6,307 nucleotides of DNA from Treponema sp. UBA1798 (GTDB taxonomy: Bacteria; Spirochaetota; Spirochaetia; Treponematales; Treponemataceae). Where the stretch lies: contig DCFS01000066.1 of NCBI GenBank assembly GCA_002319875.1, positions 1 to 6,307 of the forward strand, read 5' to 3'. The notes under the pieces are model-generated. The model was not told the origin of the DNA. It made no database searches and saw only the letters and a program-made list of their open reading frames with translations. Shown here piece by piece: positions 1 through 4,732 of this stretch; within the stretch, counting starts at the first letter, position 1; each line of letters opens with the position of its first letter. A program made the position numbers and the translations under genes.

Positions 1-178
1 GCCATCCATGGCTTATACACGGGGGGCGCCGTTCCGGCTTACTGTGTGAGAGATCGCAATTTGCTTTGTACATATTGCGGGAAACAGGCGCCATCCATGG
101 CTTACACACGGGGGGCGCCGTTCCAGCTTACTGTGTGAGAGATCGCAATTTGTTTTGCAGATATTGCGGGAAGCATGC
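1..178. repeat. Tandem 89-bp direct repeat, two copies, upstream of glnA
   Basis: Two head-to-tail copies (1-89 and 90-178) match at 82 of 89 positions with no gaps. The unit begins gccatccatggctta. The copies differ at unit positions 16, 36, 64, 69, 71, 84 and 87. A 6-bp stem, cgcaat/attgcg (55-60 with 74-79; 144-149 with 163-168), is intact in both copies, and three of the seven differences fall in its loop. A second possible stem (16-20 with 44-48) keeps pairing through a T-to-C change that swaps G-U for G-C. The unit is not a multiple of three and the reading frame shifts between copies, so coding is unlikely. The left edge may be cut by the window, so more copies may precede it. Function is unknown: it could be a dispersed intergenic repeat, a structured leader, or debris of an older element. 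Confidence 0.9.
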
Positions 179-224
179 GGCGTTCCGGCCTGGTGGGAAA
201 GTTCTTTTCTGACTTACTAATTTT

Positions 225-238
225 GTTGAGGTGATATG
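225..238 (+). promoter_or_regulatory. glnA ribosome binding site and start choice
   Basis: GAGGTGAT (228-235) precedes two consecutive ATG codons at 236 and 239. The GAGG core is 4 nt from the first ATG and 7 nt from the second, so initiation at 239 is slightly favoured by spacing. The protein differs by only one Met. I see no convincing sigma-70 or sigma-54 promoter in 179-235. The promoter may lie in the repeat or to the left of the window. Confidence 0.7.
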
Positions 239-1492
239 ATGCTGTATACAGAAAGCGAAGTACTGCAGTACATTGCAGAAAACGATGTGAAATTTATTAA
301 ATTATTTTTTACCGATATTTTTGGCACAATTAAAAGTATTTCGATTCAACCGAAAGAACTTGAACGTGCATTCAAGACCGGCATATCGTTTGATGCAAGT
401 GCCGTGAAAGGGTTTCTTGAAGTGGACAGAAGCGACCTGTTTATTGTTCCTGATCCGGCTACGCTTTCCGTCCTTCCCTGGCGTCCGCAGCACGGACGGG
501 TCGTGCGGTTTTTCTGCAATATCCGCTATCTTGACGGAACCCCTTTTGAAGGTGATATGCGGTACATCCTTCAGAATGTTGTAGCAAAGGCTCAGAAGAC
601 CGGTTATGATATCAGGATCGGAACGGAATGTGAGTTCTACCTTTTTCAAACAGACGAGAAAGGGGATCCTACGCTTATCCCGCACGATAATGCCGGCTAT
701 TGTGACCTTGCTCCCCGGGACAAGGGGGAAAACGTGCGCCGTGACATCTGTCTGACTCTGGAACAGATGGGGATACAGCCTGAATCTTCTCATCACGAAA
801 CAGGTCCCGGCCAGCACGAGGTGGATTTTAAATACAGCTTTCCGCTTCAGGCGGCTGACAATCTTGGTACGTTTAAAACGGTTGTTAAGACTATTGCAGC
901 CCGGAACGGCTTGTATGCAAGTTTTCTTCCGAAACCGCTAGCAGGCAAGGCAGGAAGCGGACTGCATATCAATCTTTCGCTTGAAAAAAACGGAAAGAAT
1001 GTTTTTTCTGAAGATGAACTTCCGCCGGATGCAAAATCGTTTATGGCCGGTATCCTGTATCATATCAGGGAAATAACCGTTTTCCTTGATCCGCTTAAAT
1101 CATCATATGACCGGTTCGGATCATTTGAGGCGCCGTTATATGTGAGCTGGAGCAGTCTTAACCGCAGCCAGCTTATCCGCCTTCCTGCAGCAGAAAAAGT
1201 CCGGAGGAGAATGGAACTGCGTTCGCCCGATCCTTCATGCAACCAGTATGCCGCGCTTGCATTGATTATCAGTGCAGGTCTTGAGGGCATAAAAGAAAAA
1301 CGTATGCTCCCGCCGGCCCTGGATATAAATATGTTTAAGGCAAAACCTTCAGAGCTTCAGAATGTGGAAATGCTGCCGAAAACTTTTGCAGAAGCTCTTG
1401 CTCTTGCGGAGTCCAGCGGTTTCGTAAAGACAGTGCTGCCGGAGGTAACGGTGAACGCATTTGTAGAAGCTGGTGGAGAAGCTGACGAATAA
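236..1492 (+). CDS. glnA: Glutamine synthetase, type I, short alpha-like form
   Basis: Cytoplasmic enzyme that makes glutamine from glutamate, ammonium and ATP; it is the main ammonium-assimilation step and normally a dodecamer. The N-terminal beta-grasp domain spans about residues 14-100 and the catalytic domain about 106-418. Metal and substrate residues are visible: GTECEF (E131, E133), HHETGPGQHEVDF (E188, E195), GSGLHINLS (H244), R293 and E298 in YDRFGSFEAP, NRSQLIR (R310, R315) and RRMELRSPDP (E327, R329). D53 in SFDASAV sits where the ammonium-binding Asp of the DGSS loop lies. At 418 aa it is shorter than the usual 440-470. The adenylylation-loop Tyr (NLY) is absent, with NMF at 365-367, so control by GlnE is not expected. 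It is followed after 3 nt by the ANTAR regulator, as in the glnA-nitR pair of Clostridium saccharobutylicum. The family call is secure. Start is at 236 or 239. Confidence 0.96.
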   Translation: MMLYTESEVLQYIAENDVKFIKLFFTDIFGTIKSISIQPKELERAFKTGISFDASAVKGFLEVDRSDLFIVPDPATLSVLPWRPQHGRVVRFFCNIRYLDGTPFEGDMRYILQNVVAKAQKTGYDIRIGTECEFYLFQTDEKGDPTLIPHDNAGYCDLAPRDKGENVRRDICLTLEQMGIQPESSHHETGPGQHEVDFKYSFPLQAADNLGTFKTVVKTIAARNGLYASFLPKPLAGKAGSGLHINLSLEKNGKNVFSEDELPPDAKSFMAGILYHIREITVFLDPLKSSYDRFGSFEAPLYVSWSSLNRSQLIRLPAAEKVRRRMELRSPDPSCNQYAALALIISAGLEGIKEKRMLPPALDINMFKAKPSELQNVEMLPKTFAEALALAESSGFVKTVLPEVTVNAFVEAGGEADE

Positions 1493-1495
1493 ATT

Positions 1496-2065
1496 ATGGA
1501 CAGTGTGCTGATTGTTTCTGACACTACTACTACTCTTGGGATAATTTCCGATATGCTTAATGTCGGTACATTCTCCCGTATTACAACTACGCAGAATTGT
1601 GCAGAGGCACGGCGCGATCTCATAGACAATACGTTTGATTTAATAATAATCGACTCGCCTCTTCCTGATGAACTCGGTGACGATTTTGCACTCTATGCCG
1701 CAGAGCAGACTGATGCGGGAATTATTCTTATCGTCAGCAGTAATATACTTGTCGATATCAGCGAGAACGTTGAAGATGCAGGCGTCTTTGTTTTACCGAA
1801 GCCGGTTAGTCCTGAGTTTTTTTATCAGGCTGTAAAACTTCTTGTGGCAAGCCGGCGCCGTGTTATGTCTCTTGAAGACGAAAATCAGAAGCTGCAGAAG
1901 AAAATCGACGAAATCCGGCTTGTTGATCGTGCAAAATGTATTCTTATTCAGTATCTGAATATGACTGAGCCGCAGGCTCACAGGTATATAGAGAAGCAGG
2001 CAATGGATCTTCGCCAGAGCCGGCTTGTTACGGCGGAGAATATTCTTAAAACGTACGAGAATTGA
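1496..2065 (+). CDS. ANTAR-domain response regulator (putative antiterminator, NitR-like)
   Basis: A 189-aa protein with a receiver-like domain (about 2-116), a short coiled coil (about 124-141) and a C-terminal ANTAR three-helix domain (about 142-187). The signature RAKCIL...EAxRYIEKQAMD-like pattern is seen as DRAKCIL, AHRYIEKQAMDLRQSR and ENIL. ANTAR domains bind paired hairpins in leader RNA and prevent termination. In the receiver, the phospho-acceptor position D53 (IIIDSPLPD), the S/T position S81 and the Lys K102 (LPKPV) are present. The acidic pair after the first strand is only S8-D9, so phosphorylation is uncertain. The gene starts 3 nt after the glnA stop. The nearest GGAG (1475-1478) is 17 nt upstream, too far for a normal ribosome site, which suggests translational coupling to glnA. 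Inferred role: nitrogen-responsive antitermination of glnA or other nitrogen genes. The target RNA was not found in this window. Confidence 0.92.
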   Translation: MDSVLIVSDTTTTLGIISDMLNVGTFSRITTTQNCAEARRDLIDNTFDLIIIDSPLPDELGDDFALYAAEQTDAGIILIVSSNILVDISENVEDAGVFVLPKPVSPEFFYQAVKLLVASRRRVMSLEDENQKLQKKIDEIRLVDRAKCILIQYLNMTEPQAHRYIEKQAMDLRQSRLVTAENILKTYEN

Positions 2066-2115
2066 TTGCTGGCAGGTGTTCGTTTGACAGATTATTCAGA
2101 GATTACGAGTTTCAA

Positions 2116-2123
2116 AAGGGGGA
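2116..2123 (+). promoter_or_regulatory. Ribosome binding site that fixes the acetyltransferase start
   Basis: AAGGGGGA lies 8 nt before ATG 2132. The longer open frame begins at TTG 2066, directly after the preceding stop, and has no Shine-Dalgarno site. Its extra 22 residues do not look like part of a GNAT fold. ATG 2132 is therefore chosen. Confidence 0.8.
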
Positions 2124-2131
2124 CCGATGAT

Positions 2132-2548
2132 ATGATTACGTATGCGTATACGATCAGACCTGAAGATTACATCCATTTGAGGCAGACAGTAGGCTGGACA
2201 TCGTTGTCATTAAGGCAGGCAAAGGAAGGACTTGCTCATACGGCACATGTTTGTGCTGCGGTAGATAATGGTACTGTTGTGGGAATGAGCCGGTTTTTAT
2301 TTGATTACGGGTACGTTGGCTATATTTCGGATGTTATTGTAACGCCGGAATATCAGGGGATTGGAATCGGAAAGCATATGGTGCAGGATCTTCTTTCATG
2401 GATAGAGACCTGCATTGAACCGGGTGAATACGTTCAGATAGTACTTGCAGCATCAAAAGGCAGGGAACCGTTTTATTACCAATTCGGATTTTCTGATCGT
2501 CCCGACGCAACGACAGGTGCCGGTATGATGAAGCGGATACAAAGATAG
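2132..2548 (+). CDS. GNAT-family N-acetyltransferase
   Basis: A 138-aa, single-domain, probably cytoplasmic GNAT protein, a typical length for the family, transferring an acetyl group from acetyl-CoA to an amine. The N-terminal strand is YTIRPEDY (6-13), followed by helix 1. Central strands VCAAVDNGTVVGMSRF (40-55) lead to motif A: YISDVIVTPEYQGIGIGK (64-81), with Q75, G78 and G80 forming the pyrophosphate-binding QxxGxG loop. Near the C-terminus PFYYQFGF (113-120) is the usual motif B tail, and its Tyr residues are candidates for general acid. It ends with GAGMMKRI, as in small uncharacterised acetyltransferases. The acceptor substrate cannot be read from sequence. It lies 66 nt after the ANTAR gene on the same strand with no terminator or clear promoter between, so cotranscription with glnA is plausible but unproven. 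Confidence 0.9.
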   Translation: MITYAYTIRPEDYIHLRQTVGWTSLSLRQAKEGLAHTAHVCAAVDNGTVVGMSRFLFDYGYVGYISDVIVTPEYQGIGIGKHMVQDLLSWIETCIEPGEYVQIVLAASKGREPFYYQFGFSDRPDATTGAGMMKRIQR

Positions 2549-2590
2549 AAAAGGTGCAGGCGATATCTGAGGCATCGTTGAATCTGTAAG

Positions 2591-2626
2591 GGGCATCTCT
2601 AAAAAATGAAGTTTTTAGAGGTTCCC
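2591..2626. repeat. Imperfect inverted repeat (hairpin element), first copy
   Basis: The left arm gggcatctctaaaaa (2591-2605) and right arm tttttagaggttccc (2612-2626) flank a 6-nt loop, atgaag. Of 15 pairs, 13 are Watson-Crick, one is a T-G wobble and one (C with T) is a mismatch. There is no T-run after the stem on either strand, since the T tract is at the loop side, so it is not a standard intrinsic terminator. The right arm's reverse complement recurs exactly at 6293-6307, showing a dispersed element of REP or MITE size. It sits between the acetyltransferase and hydrolase genes and ends 2 nt before the first possible hydrolase ATG. Confidence 0.9.
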
Positions 2627-2647
2627 TATGGTGAAATATTCTGAAAC

Positions 2648-2653
2648 TGAGGT
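2648..2653 (+). promoter_or_regulatory. Ribosome binding site that favours the hydrolase start at 2661
   Basis: TGAGGT sits 7 nt before ATG 2661. An alternative in-frame ATG at 2628 has AGAGG (2617-2621) 6 nt upstream, but that site is buried in the right arm of the inverted repeat. The extra 11 residues precede the natural MYELMQVGDHSYYID beginning of the fold. Confidence 0.65.
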
Positions 2654-2660
2654 ATTCAAT

Positions 2661-3542
2661 ATGTATGAGTTGATGCAGGTTGGAGATCATAGTTATTATA
2701 TAGACTGTCCGGCGAAAATCGGCGTATATACAGAAAACGGCACAGATGCATATCTTATTGACAGTGGAAGCGATAAAGATGCCGGCAGAAAAATAAAACA
2801 GATTCTTGAACAGCACAACTGGCATCTCAAAGCAATTTTAAATACACACTCAAACGCTGACCATATCGGCGGCAATAGATATCTGCATACACAGACGGGA
2901 TGCCGGATATATGCGCCCGGAATTGAATGTGATTTTACACGTCATCCGCTTCTGGAACCGTCTTTTCTTTACGGTGGATTTCCCCCTGATGAACTCAGGC
3001 ATAAATTTCTGATGGCACAGGAAAGTGATGCGGAATATCTGACGGAGAATGTTCTTCCCGCAGGAATGTCAATTATTAAGCTGCCGGGACATTTTTTTGA
3101 TATGGTCGGCTACCGCGATGCTGATGATGTTGTCTATCTGGCAGACTGCCTTTCAAGCAAAGAGACGCTTGAGAAATATCAGATAGGATTTATCTATGAT
3201 GTTGAATCGTATCTGTCTACGCTTGAGATGGTAAAAACGCTCAGCGCCAGAATGTTTGTTCCGGCTCATGCTCCGGCGTCTGGAAGCATAGCTCCGCTTG
3301 CTCAGACAAATATAGACAAAGTGCATGAAATTGCAGAAAAAATCATCGGACTTTGCAGGACGCCGTCCGGTTTTGAGCATATTCTGCAGCAGTTGTTCAT
3401 CGGATATGGTCTTACCATGACGGCGGAGCAGTATGTACTTGTTGGAAGCACCGTACGGTCGTATCTGTCTTGGCTTAAGGATACAGGAAGAATGACGGTG
3501 CGGTTTGAAGACAGCATGATGCTCTGGGAATGTATATACTAA
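2661..3542 (+). CDS. Metallo-beta-lactamase-fold hydrolase with HxNxDH variant motif
   Basis: A 293-aa cytoplasmic protein (no signal peptide) of the MBL superfamily, whose members hydrolyse thioesters, lactams, phosphodiesters and other bonds at a one- or two-metal site. The first beta layer is residues 2-35, ending in YLIDSGSD. The metal motif is THSNADHIGG (62-71) with H63, D67 and H68; the usual second His is N65. Further ligands are H144 in LPGHFFDMVG, D162 in YLADCLSS, and H203 in FVPAHAP. Residues about 216-293 form a helical C-terminal extension resembling a winged helix, as in LACTB2-like proteins. The substrate is unknown. The HSNADH variant with GHFFDMVG recurs, to my knowledge, in a recognisable MBL subfamily of anaerobes, so it need not mean inactivity. 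It is tail-to-tail with the LacI gene (25 nt between stops). Start 2661 is preferred; 2628 is possible (304 aa). Confidence 0.9.
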   Translation: MYELMQVGDHSYYIDCPAKIGVYTENGTDAYLIDSGSDKDAGRKIKQILEQHNWHLKAILNTHSNADHIGGNRYLHTQTGCRIYAPGIECDFTRHPLLEPSFLYGGFPPDELRHKFLMAQESDAEYLTENVLPAGMSIIKLPGHFFDMVGYRDADDVVYLADCLSSKETLEKYQIGFIYDVESYLSTLEMVKTLSARMFVPAHAPASGSIAPLAQTNIDKVHEIAEKIIGLCRTPSGFEHILQQLFIGYGLTMTAEQYVLVGSTVRSYLSWLKDTGRMTVRFEDSMMLWECIY

Positions 3543-3567
3543 AGAAGCAAACCTTCGAGGAGTTAGT

Positions 3568-4548
3568 TTATTTTGTTGATTCTCGTTCGATCAGAGTAAC
3601 CGGTAATGTAATATTCGTGGGTACTATCTTTTTTTCCCTGAACAGAATAATATTTTTGACTGCCTGAGAACATATTTCTTCTATCGGCTGATGAATAGTA
3701 GTTATCGAAGGTGAGAAAAGAGTACATAAATCAATATCATCGTATCCAACAACTTTCATCTGTTCAGGAACGCTGATATTTCTTTTTTTACATGCAGTTA
3801 TTACCTTTGCAGCGATGATATCGTTTGACGCAAAAATCCCATCTGTTGCAGGATCAGAGTCAAGAAGTAAGTCAATAATACCTTCATACTTCATAGAAAT
3901 AAAAAGATCGTCAGGCGCATCTGAAACAATAAAAGGGATGTTTTCTTTTTCGCAGACTTCCTTAAAACCCATATACCTCCTGTTTGGAAAACCATTCAAT
4001 TTTGCGCTTCCACTTATATGGGCAAGATGTTTACATCCTTTTTTTATCAAGTGGAGAGCTGCAAGCATGCCTCCTTGATAGTTGTCAGAACAGATTGTCG
4101 GTATCTTAGCAGAAATTGAATGGTCAAAAGATATGACTGGGGCTCCGCCTGGAATCTGTGTATCAAGAAAGTCTGTGTGACTTGCAAGAATGATACCTGC
4201 AACTTTATTTGCGGTAAGCATGTTAAAATATTCTATTTCTTTTTTTCCCTCACGATTGGATATGCAAAGGAGCAGCTTGTATCCGTTTTCCTGCGCATAT
4301 CGTTCCGTGCAGTCGATTATCTTGCTGAAAAACATATTACTTGCACTTGGAACTATAAGTCCAATAAAGGTACTGTTTTTTTTCGAAAGAGAACGCGCAA
4401 ATTCATTCGGCTGGTAATTCAGTTCTTTCATAGACTTTAGTATTTTTTTTCTGGTCTCAGTACTGATATATCCTCTGTTGTTCAGCATGCGCGATACTGT
4501 TGTAACTGTAACACCGCTTCTATCTGCTACATCCTTTAAAGTACTCAT
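3568..4548 (-). CDS. LacI-family transcriptional repressor of the adjacent sugar-uptake gene
   Basis: A 326-aa one-component regulator, full length for the family. The N-terminal helix-turn-helix is TLKDVADRSGVTVTTVSRML (3-22). The hinge helix is in NYQPNEFARSLSKK (44-57), with L54 at the position that inserts into the central CG of operators. The periplasmic-binding-protein-like core runs from FIGLIVPS (61-68) to the C-terminus, with the usual SDNYQGG (154-160), FASNDIIA (239-246) and VVGYDDIDL (266-274) segments. The effector is probably a sugar or sugar phosphate, and its identity is not readable. The start at 4548 is firm because MSTLKDVA is the canonical beginning, yet no Shine-Dalgarno sequence precedes it. 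The gene is divergent from the sugar-binding lipoprotein across a 184-bp region carrying operator-like palindromes, which supports local control and autoregulation. Confidence 0.95.
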   Translation of the reverse strand: MSTLKDVADRSGVTVTTVSRMLNNRGYISTETRKKILKSMKELNYQPNEFARSLSKKNSTFIGLIVPSASNMFFSKIIDCTERYAQENGYKLLLCISNREGKKEIEYFNMLTANKVAGIILASHTDFLDTQIPGGAPVISFDHSISAKIPTICSDNYQGGMLAALHLIKKGCKHLAHISGSAKLNGFPNRRYMGFKEVCEKENIPFIVSDAPDDLFISMKYEGIIDLLLDSDPATDGIFASNDIIAAKVITACKKRNISVPEQMKVVGYDDIDLCTLFSPSITTIHQPIEEICSQAVKNIILFREKKIVPTNITLPVTLIERESTK

Positions 4549-4554
4549 AAATAG

Positions 4555-4584
4555 ACTATAACAATGGGGGGTGCTCTATGTCAA
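4555..4584 (-). promoter_or_regulatory. Predicted sigma-70 promoter of the LacI-family gene
   Basis: On the minus strand, TTGACA (4584-4579), an 18-nt spacer and TATAGT (4560-4555) form a near-consensus promoter (6/6 and 5/6). Exactly six nucleotides separate the -10 box from the start codon, so the predicted +1 is the A of ATG at 4548. This predicts a leaderless mRNA, in agreement with the missing Shine-Dalgarno site. Confidence 0.6.
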
Positions 4585-4596
4585 CCGATAATATTT
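4577..4596. promoter_or_regulatory. Degenerate second LacI-type operator
   Basis: TATGTCAACCGAT (4577-4589) matches the main operator at 12 of 13 positions, including the left half and central CG, but the right half is not conserved. It overlaps the -35 box of the repressor promoter. Its centre (4586/4587) is 96 bp from the main operator centre, about nine helical turns. Part of the match is forced by the shared -35 sequence, hence moderate confidence. Confidence 0.45.
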
Positions 4597-4671
4597 TTTC
4601 ATAGCCAATTGTTCCTATAATAACGTGTATAGCTTGCGCTTTCTATAAATAGTGAAGTATTGTACAAAATT

Positions 4672-4693
4672 ATATGTCAATCGATTGACATAT
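4672..4693. promoter_or_regulatory. Perfect 22-bp palindromic operator (LacI family)
   Basis: An uninterrupted perfect palindrome is centred on CG at 4682/4683, with core TGTCAATCGATTGACA. The central AATCGATT fits the AANCGNTT pattern of LacI-family operators. The right half contains the TTGACA -35 box of the lipoprotein promoter, so repressor binding would block RNA polymerase directly. The adjacent LacI-family protein is the obvious ligand. Confidence 0.88.
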
Positions 4694-4713
4694 TGAAATT
4701 TACGTCTTATCAT
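4685..4713 (+). promoter_or_regulatory. Predicted sigma-70 promoter of the lipoprotein gene
   Basis: TTGACA (4685-4690), a 17-nt spacer and TATCAT (4708-4713) give a 6/6 and 5/6 match at ideal spacing. Predicted +1 is about 4720-4721, giving a leader of only 12-13 nt that begins at the Shine-Dalgarno AGGAGG (4721-4726; 6 nt before ATG 4733). A consensus TATAAT at 4616-4621 with a poor T-rich -35 is a weaker upstream alternative. Confidence 0.7.
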
Positions 4714-4732
4714 TATTTGCAGGAGGATAGAA

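Noticed and set aside
190..210. Possible sigma-54 promoter upstream of glnA around tggtgggaaagttct
   Set aside because: It lacks the required GG-N10-GC pair at correct spacing, so it is not supported.
3..212. Long open frame across the tandem repeat with a CxxC-like segment in its second half
   Set aside because: It has no start codon with a ribosome site. The unit length of 89 shifts the frame between copies, so the two copies encode different peptides in this frame. Openness over 210 nt is unremarkable.
302..817. A 171-codon open frame antisense to glnA
   Set aside because: It is a shadow of the glnA coding strand, and the composition and motifs support only the + strand frame.
2084..2089. 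Perfect TTGACA before the acetyltransferase as a promoter
   Set aside because: No acceptable -10 hexamer is found at 15-19 nt spacing (the sequence there is cgagtttc-like).
2066..2131. N-terminal extension of the acetyltransferase from TTG 2066
   Set aside because: It has no Shine-Dalgarno site, while ATG 2132 has AAGGGGGA at 8 nt and starts where the GNAT fold starts.
2591..2626. Inverted repeat as an intrinsic terminator of the glnA unit
   Set aside because: The stem is AT-rich near the loop and no T-run follows it on either strand.
2606..2644. Small ORF MKFLEVPYGEIF starting in the loop of the inverted repeat
   Set aside because: It has 12 codons and only a weak, distant purine stretch (2588-2593). 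It is explained by the repeat sequence and is not supported as a gene.
3543..3567. Bidirectional terminator between the convergent hydrolase and LacI genes
   Set aside because: Only very short pairings (gaag/cttc, cct/agg) are visible, with no T-run, so I could not support a terminator.
4120..4440. Open frames on the + strand inside the LacI gene
   Set aside because: They are antisense to a well-conserved repressor, have no ribosome site and show no recognisable protein features.
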